This document shows, piece after piece, positions 8,469-17,830 of a DNA stretch of 64,000 bases (position 1 is the stretch's first letter; every line of letters begins with the position of its first letter). Origin of the DNA: GCA-002708315 sp963676635 (lineage in GTDB: Bacteria; Bacteroidota; Bacteroidia; Bacteroidales; F082); contig OY781105.1 of assembly GCA_963676635.1 (NCBI GenBank), positions 248,001 to 312,000 on the forward strand. The letters are read 5' to 3'. The notes beneath the pieces were generated by a model that worked only from the letters and a program-made list of their open reading frames with translations, did no database searches and was not told the DNA's origin. Both the position numbers and the translations under genes were made by a program.

Positions 8469-9485
8469 TTAACATATTCTTGGTAATTGCTGACCTGATA
8501 GCATGTCGATTACTCTTTTTCCACCAACACTGGTTGACAGCCAGGCCATGCCAACATGATCTTCAGTTATGCTACCAATAATAGATGCATTTTTGCCTTC
8601 AGGAAACTGTTTTAAGGCAGATAACGCTTCTTCGGCATCATTCTGGTCAACTACAATTACTACCTTGCCTTCATTGGCTGAATATATAGGGTCAATGCCG
8701 AGCAGCTCGCTTAATCCACGGACGCTTTCTCTGATAAGGATATTGTCTTCCTCGATTTGTATGCCAAATTTACTGTTGGATACCAGTTCTGAAAGTACTG
8801 TACCTAGTCCGCCACGTGTGGCATCACGCATAAACTTTACTTTGCTGCCTGTATTTAATACTCCTTTGATCATATGGTTGAGGCATGCAGTATCTGATTC
8901 AATATGTGTGGTAATGTTCAGATCATTACGGGCAGCCATTACCGCCATGCCGTGATCGCCTATACTTCCGTTTACAATTATCTTGTCACCTGGGATGATG
9001 TTCTTTCCACTGCTTATGTTCAGATTTGAATCTTCAATGATTCCAATGCCTGAAGTGTTGATAAATACCTTGTCGCATTTACCTTTATCAACGACTTTTG
9101 TGTCACCTGTTACAATCTTTACCCCGGCCTTTTTGGCATCTTCAGCCATCGAGATTACAATTTCTTCAAGCTGTGAATAATCCATTCCTTCTTCAATAAT
9201 AAAACCGCAGCTTATATATAAAGGAGTTGCACCTGAAACCGCGAGGTCATTTATTGTTCCAGCGATGGCCAGGTTTCCGATGTTGCCACCAGGAAAGAAT
9301 AATGGATCAACAACGAAAGAGTCGGTTGTGTATGCAATATTTTGGCTGTTTATCCTTAGAATGGCAGAATCAGTTTGCTGATCCAGAATATCATTTCTAA
9401 AGTATCTGGCAAATAATGTATCTATAAGGTCATGGCTAAGTTTACCGCCGCTACCATGTCCCAATAATATATTTTTTGTTTTCAT
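8469..9485 (-). CDS. hypE: Hydrogenase maturation protein HypE
   Basis: This 338-residue PurM/AIRS-like ATPase has the GHGSGGKLSHDLI opening, the TDSFVVDPLFFPGG and DLAVSGA segments, the DATRGGLGT block and a C-terminal ending in PRIC. The terminal cysteine is the residue on which HypF-derived carbamoyl is dehydrated to thiocyanate, the source of the cyanide ligands of the [NiFe] site. It is the last gene of hypF-hypC-hypD-hypE, starting six bases after hypD. Confidence 0.97.
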   Translation of the reverse strand: MKTKNILLGHGSGGKLSHDLIDTLFARYFRNDILDQQTDSAILRINSQNIAYTTDSFVVDPLFFPGGNIGNLAIAGTINDLAVSGATPLYISCGFIIEEGMDYSQLEEIVISMAEDAKKAGVKIVTGDTKVVDKGKCDKVFINTSGIGIIEDSNLNISSGKNIIPGDKIIVNGSIGDHGMAVMAARNDLNITTHIESDTACLNHMIKGVLNTGSKVKFMRDATRGGLGTVLSELVSNSKFGIQIEEDNILIRESVRGLSELLGIDPIYSANEGKVVIVVDQNDAEEALSALKQFPEGKNASIIGSITEDHVGMAWLSTSVGGKRVIDMLSGQQLPRIC

Positions 9486-9490
9486 ATTTG

Positions 9491-10570
9491 TTATCTGTTA
9501 TAAAGGTAATAAGCGTGGCATGATCCTTCTGTGCTAACCATGCAAGCACCAACAGGGTCTGATGGTGTACATACATTCCCAAATAGTTTGCAGTCTTTAG
9601 GCTTTTTTTCTCCTCTAAGGATCAATCCGCAAATACATCCTTTGGGTTCTTTTGTTTCTTCAACTTCTACCTCAATCATATTCTCAGCGTCGTATTTGCT
9701 GTATTTGGAGTTGATGCCTAATCCACTATTCTTAAGAGTTCCCAATCCGCGCCACCAATCGTCGCGCAGTTCAAATACTTCGTCCATCATTTGTTGCGCC
9801 ATAATATTTCCTTCAGGTTTTACAACCCGCGTATATTGTATCTCAACTTTGGGATCATTATTCTCTATCTGAGTAACAAGCATATGTATCGACTGCATAA
9901 GATCAACGGGTTCAAAGCCGCTGATAACAACGCCCATATTGTATTTTTTAGGGATGTCCTTAAATATTCCCTTTCCTGTAATGGTACTTACATGACCAGG
10001 ACCTATATATCCTTGAATATTTACGCCTTCATCAATAAGTGTTTCCATAGCTGGAGGCATTATCTTGTGAGCACTAAGTACCAGAAAATTAGTTAATGAG
10101 GCTGTACTGGCTTTAAGTATTCCAGCCGCTGTAGATGGGGCTGTTGTTTCAAAGCCAATGCCCAGGAAGATTATTTTCTTACGTCTGTTTTTCTTTGCCA
10201 GCAACATTGCATCAAGGATTGAGTACACAATGCGAATATCAGCGCCTGCTGCCTTTTCAATTTCCAGAGATGATGTAGAGCCTGGGACTCTGATTAGGTC
10301 TCCATAAGTAGTGATTATTACATTGGGCAGCCTGCTGTATGCAATGGCTTTGTCGATAAAAGATCTGTCAGTAACGCATACAGGGCAACCCGGACCAGAA
10401 ACAAGTTCTACAGTGTCAGGTAGTAGCCATGGAAGTCCGAATTTTTGGATAGACATAGTATGTCCACCGCAAACCTCCATTAATCTCACATGCTTTGTGG
10501 AGATCTTTTTGATTTGATCCGAATAATATTTTACAATTCCTTTATTACGGTATTCATCAACGTATTTCAT
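9491..10570 (-). CDS. hypD: Hydrogenase maturation protein HypD
   Basis: The 359-residue protein shows the conserved HypD elements: EVCGGHTMSIQKFG, GPGCPVC, TTYGDLIRVPG, GFETTAPSTA and GYIGPGHVS. The C-terminal cysteine cluster CICG...DCKLFGNVCTPSDPVGAC binds a [4Fe-4S] cluster. HypD with HypC forms the scaffold on which the Fe(CN)2CO unit is assembled. The gene lies 11 bases after hypC and six before hypE. The length is normal and nothing is missing. Confidence 0.97.
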   Translation of the reverse strand: MKYVDEYRNKGIVKYYSDQIKKISTKHVRLMEVCGGHTMSIQKFGLPWLLPDTVELVSGPGCPVCVTDRSFIDKAIAYSRLPNVIITTYGDLIRVPGSTSSLEIEKAAGADIRIVYSILDAMLLAKKNRRKKIIFLGIGFETTAPSTAAGILKASTASLTNFLVLSAHKIMPPAMETLIDEGVNIQGYIGPGHVSTITGKGIFKDIPKKYNMGVVISGFEPVDLMQSIHMLVTQIENNDPKVEIQYTRVVKPEGNIMAQQMMDEVFELRDDWWRGLGTLKNSGLGINSKYSKYDAENMIEVEVEETKEPKGCICGLILRGEKKPKDCKLFGNVCTPSDPVGACMVSTEGSCHAYYLYNR

Positions 10571-10581
10571 AGAAACAGAGA

Positions 10582-10851
10582 TTATATCAGACGTTGATTA
10601 GTTTCTTTTTCTTCGCGATCCATTTGCTCGTTAAGATCTTTAAATTCATCAAAAGTCTTAAGGATGCTATTAGCCTCTTCGGTGTCAAGCTTTTGTATGG
10701 CAAAGCCGGTGTGTATCAATACGTAGTCTCCAACTTCAATTTTCTCGTCTTTAATCAGGTCCAGACTTGCTTCATAACTGGATTCGCCAATTGTGCATGT
10801 AGCCATATCGTTTTCAATTCTGTCAACCCTTGCAGGGATACTTAAGCACAT
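10582..10851 (-). CDS. hypC: Hydrogenase maturation chaperone HypC
   Basis: An 89-residue HypC/HupF-family protein beginning MCLSIPARV. Cys2 is the conserved ligand that carries the iron unit after removal of Met1. The GDYVLIHTGFAIQKLD block is also typical. HypC shuttles the Fe(CN)2CO moiety from HypD to the hydrogenase large subunit. It is encoded 11 bases after hypF. Confidence 0.97.
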   Translation of the reverse strand: MCLSIPARVDRIENDMATCTIGESSYEASLDLIKDEKIEVGDYVLIHTGFAIQKLDTEEANSILKTFDEFKDLNEQMDREEKETNQRLI

Positions 10852-10862
10852 ATTGTCATTTT

Positions 10863-13118
10863 TTAGTTAAATAAATTCATTTCTCTTCTTTTGGCAGCAA
10901 TAGCAAGTTGTCCAAGTGCGATGCCACCATCGTTTGATGGTACTGCTGATTGCGACAGGCACCGAAAGCCTTTTGCTTCCAGTAGCCTTTCTGATTTTTC
11001 CAGAAGTATCCTGTTCTGAAAAGTACCACCGGACAAAACTACAGTGTTTATTCCAAATTCTGACCTTATTTGTTCAGAAATAGTGATAATTACATCGATT
11101 ATTGTGTTGTGGAACTTTCCTGAGATTATACCAGCAGGTACATTATGTTCAATATCATCAATTATCTCCTTAAAGGATTCTTTGAAACAAACAGTATCAG
11201 AGATGGTTACATTGTAACATTCGCTTGTTGCACTGGCAACAGACTCAAGTTGCATCGGTGCTTCGGAGTGATATGATGCATTCTTACATACGTTGATAAG
11301 TGCCGCAACTGCATCAAATAACCTGCCTGAACTACTTGTTAAGGGAGTATTCAGATTGTTTTCAAGCATTGTAATAATGGTAGATAGTTCATTTTTATCA
11401 ACATCTTTGAAAAGGAACTCATATTGATTTACTGCATCTTTTCCGAAATAGTGGTGCAAATATGCAGTCATCATTCTCCATGGATGGTTAGATACAGCAT
11501 CACCACCGGGCTGTTTAATGTATTCAAAATGAGAATATCTTTTATAATCTATAAGGTCGCACATAAGAAACTCACCACCCCAAATGTTACCATCATCACC
11601 AAGTCCGGTACCATCGAAGCTTATGCCAATTACCTTGTGAGAGATGTTATGCTCAGCCATACAAGATGCAATATGTGCATGATGATGTTGAACAAGTGTG
11701 ATGGGTATATTAAGACCATCAGCAAATCTTGAAGAAAGATAATCCGGATGCATATCCTCAACAGCGTGTGTTGGTGTAAATCTGAAAAGGTTGCTGAATC
11801 GGGTTACTGATTCTTTATAGAATTCCAGAGTTTCCATGTTTTTAAGGTCGCCAATATGTTGGCTAAGAATTACCTGATTGCCCTTACCGATGGCAAAGCA
11901 GTTCACAAGTTCCGCACCTGCAGCGAAGATGCCTTCAGTATTTAAATTTATCTCAACAGGGGAGGGGGCATAGCTTCTTGACCTTCTGATAAGACGGGGC
12001 TTATTGTTGATAACAACAGCAACAGAATCATCGGCTCTGTTATGGATTTCCCGATTGTAAGTAATAACAGCGTCAGCTATTCCGCCAAGGTTATTAATGG
12101 CAGTATTATTAGAGATAATCACCGGCTCATCAGAAATATTGCCACTTGTGAGAACAATAGCATCAGTATTTAGCGTTTCGAATATCATATAATGCAGTGG
12201 CATATATGGTAGCATTAGTCCGGCTGAATTAAGTCCAATGCTTATTTCAGGTGCTAATCCTGATTTTGTTTTCAATAGCACAACTGGTCTGCGCCAGCTT
12301 TCAAGCAACTCTTTTTCTTCATTAGAAATATCCAGGTATTTCTTTGCTGTTTCAACATCTTTAATCATAATAGCAAAAGGCTTCCCCTCTCTGTTTTTTG
12401 CTTTTCTAAGATTTGTTACAGCCTCACTGTTAAAAGCATCGCAGGCAAGATGGTAGCCTCCCAGTCCTTTCACCGCTATTATCTTACCTTCTGTTATCAA
12501 TGAGTTAAACTTACTGATAATTTCATCTATCTCATTGTACTCCTTATTATATATATATAGTGAGTAATGCGGACCACAATCATTGCATGCAACAGGTTGG
12601 GCATGAAAGCGACGGTCATTAATATCAGTATACTCTTTTTTACATTTCTCACACATAGGAAAAACATCCATTGTTGTTTTTGGCCGGTCATAAGGAAGGT
12701 CGCGGATGATAGTGAACCTTGGACCGCAATTGGTACAATTCGTAAAAGGATAGTTAATACGATGCTTTTGGGATTTAATGTCGTGCAGACAATCATCGCA
12801 TACACCAATATCCGGACTAACTTCTGTTACTTCATCAGATACAGAAGAACTTTTTTTAATTGAAAAGTCTTTATATCCAACTATTCCGATTTCATTCGTT
12901 ACCAGATGATTTATGCTTGCTGCTTTAGGTATCTTAAAAGGTAAATCTGTAATAAAGTTATTTACATTTAATTCATTTCCTTCAATATTAATAATTACAC
13001 CTCTATTATTATTTTCAACGGTTCCTTTCAACTGATATTCATGAGCTATGCGATAAATTGCAGGACGAAATCCCACGCCTTGAACCAAACCTTTGATTAT
13101 AATGTTCTTAGCTATCAT
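10863..13118 (-). CDS. hypF: Carbamoyltransferase HypF
   Basis: The 751-residue protein has all HypF modules in order. First is an acylphosphatase domain (GLVQGVGFRPAIYRIA). Next come two zinc fingers (CDDCLHDI...CTNCGPRF and CEKCKKEY...CNDCGPHYS) and a YrdC-like domain (IAVKGLGGYHLACDA). Last is the Kae1-like domain with HHHAHIASC, GLGDDGNIWGGEF and GGTFQNRILLE. HypF transfers carbamoyl phosphate through carbamoyl-adenylate to HypE. It is the first gene of hypFCDE and is divergent from hoxF; the 150-base gap between them carries the Rex-type sites. Confidence 0.96.
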   Translation of the reverse strand: MIAKNIIIKGLVQGVGFRPAIYRIAHEYQLKGTVENNNRGVIINIEGNELNVNNFITDLPFKIPKAASINHLVTNEIGIVGYKDFSIKKSSSVSDEVTEVSPDIGVCDDCLHDIKSQKHRINYPFTNCTNCGPRFTIIRDLPYDRPKTTMDVFPMCEKCKKEYTDINDRRFHAQPVACNDCGPHYSLYIYNKEYNEIDEIISKFNSLITEGKIIAVKGLGGYHLACDAFNSEAVTNLRKAKNREGKPFAIMIKDVETAKKYLDISNEEKELLESWRRPVVLLKTKSGLAPEISIGLNSAGLMLPYMPLHYMIFETLNTDAIVLTSGNISDEPVIISNNTAINNLGGIADAVITYNREIHNRADDSVAVVINNKPRLIRRSRSYAPSPVEINLNTEGIFAAGAELVNCFAIGKGNQVILSQHIGDLKNMETLEFYKESVTRFSNLFRFTPTHAVEDMHPDYLSSRFADGLNIPITLVQHHHAHIASCMAEHNISHKVIGISFDGTGLGDDGNIWGGEFLMCDLIDYKRYSHFEYIKQPGGDAVSNHPWRMMTAYLHHYFGKDAVNQYEFLFKDVDKNELSTIITMLENNLNTPLTSSSGRLFDAVAALINVCKNASYHSEAPMQLESVASATSECYNVTISDTVCFKESFKEIIDDIEHNVPAGIISGKFHNTIIDVIITISEQIRSEFGINTVVLSGGTFQNRILLEKSERLLEAKGFRCLSQSAVPSNDGGIALGQLAIAAKRREMNLFN

Positions 13119-13176
13119 ACATTTTCTAAATAATTGATTGTCAAATCTAATTTAAATTCATTATAAATTCATCATA

Positions 13177-13194
13177 TTGTGAAAATATTAACAC
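13177..13194. promoter_or_regulatory. Rex operator candidate 1 (hox promoter, -33 side)
   Basis: TTGTGAAAATATTAACAC fits the Rex pattern TTGTKAA-N4-TTMACAA except at the last base. It lies just upstream of the -7 element at 13203-13210, over the expected -33 region, so a bound repressor would block polymerase. It could also affect the divergent hypFCDE operon. The consensus is established for Rex in several phyla; occupancy here is inferred. Confidence 0.75.
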
Positions 13195-13202
13195 AAAAAG
13201 GT

Positions 13203-13210
13203 TATATTTG
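13203..13210 (+). promoter_or_regulatory. hox operon -7 promoter element
   Basis: TATATTTG is an exact TAnnTTTG match, 59 bases upstream of hoxF. A TTGT at 13177-13180 is the -33 candidate (22-base gap). The element is sandwiched between two Rex-type sites. Confidence 0.65.
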
Positions 13211-13228
13211 CTGTTAAATAATTAACAG
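13211..13228. promoter_or_regulatory. Rex operator candidate 2 (hox promoter, start-site side)
   Basis: CTGTTAAATAATTAACAG has perfect TGTTAA and TTAACA half-sites around a four-base centre and differs from the consensus only at the two outer bases. It begins immediately after the -7 element, so it would cover the transcription start. Its centre is 34 bases from that of operator 1. Confidence 0.75.
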
Positions 13229-13268
13229 CGCAAAAATGTATTTCTTTTCTTAAATAAAATTAAATTCA

Positions 13269-15077
13269 ATGAGAGAAAAAATAATTGAAATTATCGGTAA
13301 CTATAACAAGGATAAAACCCGCCTTATGGATATCCTGCATGATATTCATAACATATCTGGCTGGGTAGCTCCTGAGACGATTGAGATCCTGAGCAAAGAG
13401 CTTGGAGTATCTGCGTCTCAGATAAAAGAGGTAATATCCTTTTACCATTTTTACACATGTAAACCAAGAGGTAAGTTCAATATTTATCTGAACAACAGCG
13501 TTACTTCAGAAATGTTCGGTCGTAAAGACGTTTTACGGGCATTTGAAGAAGAGTGTCAGGTTGAGGAAGGTGGAACCAGTGAAGACGGATTATTTGGTCT
13601 TTATCCTACTTCCTGTATTGGTATGAATGATCAGGAACCGGCTGCTATCATAAATGATACAGTATTTACAAGATTAACACCTTACCGTGTACGTCAGTTA
13701 ATAAAAGACATTAAAGACGGTAAGTGTATAAATGATCTTGTATATGAAGGTGATGGTGCAGGAAAAAATGCCACTCCTGAAATAAATTCGATGGTATGTA
13801 ACAACATCCGTCGCAAAGGCGCGTTCCTTGGGGCAGAATATGGTAATTATGACATTCTGAAAAACAAGCTGTCATCGTTATCTCCTGATGAGATTATCTC
13901 TACAATAGAGGAATCAAATATCAGGGGAAGGGGTGGCGCAGGATTCCCAACTGGTCTGAAATGGCGTTTTGGTCGTAAGGCCAAAGGCGAACACCATATT
14001 GTTATTTGTAATGCGGATGAGGGCGAGCCAGGTACTTTTAAAGACAGGGTAATCATGACTGAGCATCCTGAGAGGGTGTTTGAAGGTATGGTTATTGCCG
14101 GGTATGCAATAGGAGCAGATACGGGACTTTTCTACCTTCGTTATGAATATAAGTATATGTTAAAGTATCTGAATGGTATTCTTGATAAAATGCGGGCAGA
14201 AAATCTTCTTGGTAAGAATATTGCTGGTATTGAGGATTTCAATTATGATATTCGTATTCAGCTTGGTGCAGGTGCTTATGTTTGTGGTGAGGAGTCAGCT
14301 TTGATAGAATCACTGGAAGGCAAACGCGGCGAGCCTCGCGATAAGCCACCATTCCCTGTTGAAAAAGGTTATTTGAATTATCCTACTGTTATTAATAATG
14401 TTGAAACACTGGGTACTATACCTCTTATTCTTAAGAATGGTGCTGAGTGGTTTAACTCAATGGGTGATAAAGCATCATCGGGAACAAAAATATTAAGTGT
14501 TTCCGGAGATTGTAATTATCCTGGAATATATGAAATTGAATGGGGTACATCAGTAAAAGATGTGCTTGATATGTGTGGCGCTCATGACGTGCAGGCTGTT
14601 CAGGTTGCTGGTCCTTCAGGTGCTCTTATAGGTGAAAAAGACTTCGGCAGGACATTGAGCTATAATGACATGCCTACCGGAGGTTCAATGATAGTTTTCA
14701 ACAAACATCGTGATATTATTAAAGATGTTGTTTCGAACTTTATGGAATTCTTTATTGAAGAATCCTGTGGTTCATGCTCTACTTGTCGTAACATGCCTTA
14801 CGTTTTGAAGGAAAGACTTGATAAAATTCTTGAAGGACGTGGCGTTAAAAGCGATATTGATGATCTCGAACACTGGGCAGAAGTGCTGAATGTAAGTCGT
14901 TGCGGGCTTGGTCAAACAGCAGCAAACCCTATTACCTCAAGTGTACGTAACTTCCGTCACCTGTACGAAGATCTTGTTCAGAAAGATGTTGAGTATGATA
15001 CAGGATTTGATTTGGAAAAATCAGTTAAAGAGTCATGTGCTGCAGTAGGCAGACAACCTATTCTTCACAATTTATAA
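13269..15077 (+). CDS. hoxF: NAD-reducing hydrogenase diaphorase subunit HoxF
   Basis: The 602-residue subunit fuses a NuoE-like N-terminal domain (1-130) to a NuoF-like domain. The latter has the FMN/NADH motifs GRGGAGFPTGLKWRF, NADEGEPGTFKDR and GAGAYVCGEESALIESLEGKRGEPR, then an SLBB region. A C-terminal [4Fe-4S] site uses Cys500, Cys503, Cys506 and Cys545. It oxidises or reduces NAD(H) and passes electrons to HoxU. In the NuoE-like part only Cys116 of the four usual [2Fe-2S] ligands remains (Asn/Ser replace the first pair, Asn120 the last), so that cluster is probably absent. The length equals that of HoxF from Ralstonia-type soluble hydrogenases. It is the first gene of hoxFUYHW. Confidence 0.95.
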   Translation: MREKIIEIIGNYNKDKTRLMDILHDIHNISGWVAPETIEILSKELGVSASQIKEVISFYHFYTCKPRGKFNIYLNNSVTSEMFGRKDVLRAFEEECQVEEGGTSEDGLFGLYPTSCIGMNDQEPAAIINDTVFTRLTPYRVRQLIKDIKDGKCINDLVYEGDGAGKNATPEINSMVCNNIRRKGAFLGAEYGNYDILKNKLSSLSPDEIISTIEESNIRGRGGAGFPTGLKWRFGRKAKGEHHIVICNADEGEPGTFKDRVIMTEHPERVFEGMVIAGYAIGADTGLFYLRYEYKYMLKYLNGILDKMRAENLLGKNIAGIEDFNYDIRIQLGAGAYVCGEESALIESLEGKRGEPRDKPPFPVEKGYLNYPTVINNVETLGTIPLILKNGAEWFNSMGDKASSGTKILSVSGDCNYPGIYEIEWGTSVKDVLDMCGAHDVQAVQVAGPSGALIGEKDFGRTLSYNDMPTGGSMIVFNKHRDIIKDVVSNFMEFFIEESCGSCSTCRNMPYVLKERLDKILEGRGVKSDIDDLEHWAEVLNVSRCGLGQTAANPITSSVRNFRHLYEDLVQKDVEYDTGFDLEKSVKESCAAVGRQPILHNL

Positions 15078-15094
15078 TTGATAAAAAGAAAACC

Positions 15095-15781
15095 ATGAGT
15101 ACAATAAAATTTAAAATAGACGGTAAGGAAATTATAACCGAACAAGGAAAAACGGTGGTTGAAGCTGCACGTGAAAACGGCGTTTACATACCCACTCTTT
15201 GTAATTTTCAGGGTGTTCCTCCAAAAGGTAGTTGTCGTATTTGTACAATTAAGGTGAATAACAGGTTTATGACATCTTGTACAACACCTGCAGCTCCTGG
15301 TATGGAAGTTGAAAATGATACCCCGGAAATCAATGCTTACAGAAAAAGTATAATTGAATTATTATTTGTTAGCGGCAACCACTTTTGCCCGTCATGCGAG
15401 AAGAGTGGTAACTGTGAACTACAGGCCTTAGCTTATCGCTTCCAGATGATGGTGCCAAAGTACCCTTATTCATTCCCTGAAAAAGGTATTGATGCTTCGA
15501 GTCCGAAAATTATTAAGGACCAGAATCGTTGCATTATGTGCCAAAGGTGCATGAAAACTATAAAAACAGACGATGGTCAGCATTACTTTACCTTTATGAA
15601 AAGAGGTAATGAGCTGGAAGTTGTCCTGGATAAAGAACTTGGTGAAAAAATTAGTGACGACAAAGCTAAAGAGGCTATGGCTAATTGCCCGGTAGGTTCT
15701 ATTCTCTATAAGGAAGTTGGTTTTGCTGATCCTATTGGCAAAAGAAAATACGATAAACAACCAATTGGTAGTGACATTTGA
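15095..15781 (+). CDS. hoxU: NAD-reducing hydrogenase electron-transfer subunit HoxU
   Basis: Translation from the ATG at 15095 gives 228 residues. An in-frame ATG 60 bases upstream lies inside hoxF and adds a non-homologous tail. There is a plant-type [2Fe-2S] domain (Cys36, Cys47, Cys50, Cys62) and the His-Cys3 [4Fe-4S] site of NuoG-like proteins (His96, Cys98, Cys101, Cys107). A further site follows with Cys146, Cys149, Cys152 and Cys198. The subunit wires HoxF to the hydrogenase small subunit HoxY. The gene follows hoxF by 17 bases. Confidence 0.95.
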   Translation: MSTIKFKIDGKEIITEQGKTVVEAARENGVYIPTLCNFQGVPPKGSCRICTIKVNNRFMTSCTTPAAPGMEVENDTPEINAYRKSIIELLFVSGNHFCPSCEKSGNCELQALAYRFQMMVPKYPYSFPEKGIDASSPKIIKDQNRCIMCQRCMKTIKTDDGQHYFTFMKRGNELEVVLDKELGEKISDDKAKEAMANCPVGSILYKEVGFADPIGKRKYDKQPIGSDI

Positions 15782-15807
15782 TGTTTAATTATTAAATTTG
15801 TAAAAAA

Positions 15808-16356
15808 ATGAGTAAAAAAGTAATAGCAACAACTTCGTTAGCCGGATGCTTTGGCTGTCATATGTCAATTCTGGATATCGATGAGCGCATCATCGATCTT
15901 GTTCAGTTGGTTGAGTTTAATAAGTCACCGGTTGATGATATCAAGAAGTTTACCAAAAGGGTAGATGTTGGGATTATCGAAGGCGGATGTTGTAACAGTG
16001 AAAACGTTGAAGTTTTAAAATATTTCAGAGAAAATTGTGATATACTAATTTCTTTGGGTGAATGTGCAATTATGGGCGGTTTGCCTGCATTGAGAAACGG
16101 TATTCCTATTAAAGAATGCTTGGATGAAGCATATCTTAATGGTCCTACCGTTAAGGATAATTCTGAAAAGATTATCCCCAATGATCAGGAAATCCCAATG
16201 ATTCTTGACAAGGTTTATCCATGTCATGAAGTTGTAAAAATCGATTACTATCTGCCTGGATGTCCTCCACGTGCGGATTTGATATGGGATGCGCTGGTAG
16301 CACTATTGACAGGTAGCGAAATGGATCTGCCTTATGAAGTAATTAAATTTGATTAA
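15808..16356 (+). CDS. hoxY: NAD-reducing hydrogenase small subunit HoxY
   Basis: This 182-residue subunit has the proximal [4Fe-4S] ligands of [NiFe] hydrogenase small subunits: GCFGCHMS (Cys14, Cys17), GECAIMGG and PGCPPRADLIW. There is no twin-arginine signal or C-terminal anchor, so the enzyme is cytoplasmic, and no medial or distal cluster region. This compact form is typical of group 3d HoxY. It accepts electrons from HoxH and passes them to HoxU. It is encoded 26 bases after hoxU and 20 before hoxH. Confidence 0.95.
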   Translation: MSKKVIATTSLAGCFGCHMSILDIDERIIDLVQLVEFNKSPVDDIKKFTKRVDVGIIEGGCCNSENVEVLKYFRENCDILISLGECAIMGGLPALRNGIPIKECLDEAYLNGPTVKDNSEKIIPNDQEIPMILDKVYPCHEVVKIDYYLPGCPPRADLIWDALVALLTGSEMDLPYEVIKFD

Positions 16357-16376
16357 TCAGTAAAACGAAGAAAATC

Positions 16377-17828
16377 ATGCCAAAGAAAATAACTATAGAA
16401 CCAGTAACCAGAGTTGAAGGTCATGGTAAAGTAACCATAAAGATTGATGACGCTGGTGATGTACGTGAATCACGCTTACATATCGTTGAATTCCGTGGAT
16501 TTGAACGTTTTGTGCAGGGCAGACCTTACTGGGAAGCTCCTGTATTAGTTCAACGCCTTTGTGGTATTTGCCCGGTAAGCCACCATCTTGCTGCTGCTAA
16601 AGCGCTTGATGTTATTGTTGGAGCAGGTACAGGCGACGGACTAACAGCCGTTGGTGAAAAAATGCGCCGTTTGATGCATTACGGACAGTTTTTCCAGTCT
16701 CATGTGCTTCATTTCTTCCATTTGAGTTCACCTGACTTCTTATTCGGTATTGACGGTGATCCTGCAGTTAGGAATATTATCGGTGTTATTGGTAGTAATA
16801 AAGATCTTGCCGTACAAGGTGTTATGATGCGTAAGTACGGACAGGAAGTCATTAAGTATACTGCTGGTAAGAAGATTCACGGAACAGGTGCTATCCCTGG
16901 TGGTATTAATAAAAACCTCAGTTTAGAAGAACGTGATATACTGCTCAGTGGTCCTGATCCTATGAACGCTGAGAAAATGGTTGAGTGGTCTGTGGCTGCT
17001 CTGGAATTCTTTAAAGCATACCATAAAAACAATAAGGTGTTAGTGGATAGTTTTGCTGAATTCCCTTCTAATCACCTGAGCCTTGTACGCAAGGACGGTG
17101 CAATGGACCTTTATCATGGTGTATTGCGTGCTGTTGATGCTCAAGGAAACCGTATTCTTGATGATGTTGATTACCAGGATTATGATAAGTATATTGAGGA
17201 AGAAGTACGTAACTGGAGTTACATGAAGTTCCCTTATCTGCGCCATCTTGGTAAAGAAAAAGGCTGGTACAGAGTAGGTCCTCTGGCTCGTCTTAATACA
17301 GCAGACTTTATTCCTACTCCTCTTGCTCAGAAAGAGTTTGAAGAGTATAAAGCATATACAAAAGGTAAACCTAATAACATGACATTGCACTATCACTGGG
17401 CGCGTCTGATAGAAACACTACATGCTGCTGAGGAAATCAGAAACCTTCTAAAGGATCCTGATCTTCAGGGTGAAGACCTTGTAACAAAGGGTGAAAAACT
17501 TCACAAAGGTGTTGGTGTTATTGAAGCCCCTCGTGGTACTCTCTTCCATCATTATGAAATTAATGATGATGATCAGATTACGCTTGCTAATCTCATTGTT
17601 TCTACTACAAATAATAATGAACCAATGAATGTAGCCGTTAATCATACTGCCAAATCTTTTATGAATGGTCAAAAAGAGATCACAGAGGGGATGATGAATG
17701 CTGTGGAAGTAGCTATCAGGGCTTATGACCCTTGTTTAAGCTGTGCTACTCATGCTTTAGGACAGATGCCTTTGGAAATGACATTAGTTGACAAAAACAA
17801 TAAGGTTATCGACACTAAAAATAAATAA
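16377..17828 (+). CDS. hoxH: NAD-reducing [NiFe] hydrogenase large subunit HoxH
   Basis: The 483-residue catalytic subunit carries both NiFe-ligand motifs: RLCGICPVSHH (Cys62, Cys65) and DPCLSCATH (Cys453, Cys456). RVEGHG is near the N-terminus. The reaction is reversible H2 oxidation coupled to NAD+/NADH through HoxY, HoxU and HoxF. The 24 residues after His459 form the C-terminal extension that a specific endopeptidase, here HoxW, removes after nickel insertion. The motif spacing and the partners place it in the group 3d bidirectional hydrogenases; that subgroup call is from family knowledge. Confidence 0.96.
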   Translation: MPKKITIEPVTRVEGHGKVTIKIDDAGDVRESRLHIVEFRGFERFVQGRPYWEAPVLVQRLCGICPVSHHLAAAKALDVIVGAGTGDGLTAVGEKMRRLMHYGQFFQSHVLHFFHLSSPDFLFGIDGDPAVRNIIGVIGSNKDLAVQGVMMRKYGQEVIKYTAGKKIHGTGAIPGGINKNLSLEERDILLSGPDPMNAEKMVEWSVAALEFFKAYHKNNKVLVDSFAEFPSNHLSLVRKDGAMDLYHGVLRAVDAQGNRILDDVDYQDYDKYIEEEVRNWSYMKFPYLRHLGKEKGWYRVGPLARLNTADFIPTPLAQKEFEEYKAYTKGKPNNMTLHYHWARLIETLHAAEEIRNLLKDPDLQGEDLVTKGEKLHKGVGVIEAPRGTLFHHYEINDDDQITLANLIVSTTNNNEPMNVAVNHTAKSFMNGQKEITEGMMNAVEVAIRAYDPCLSCATHALGQMPLEMTLVDKNNKVIDTKNK

Positions 17829-17830
17829 CT

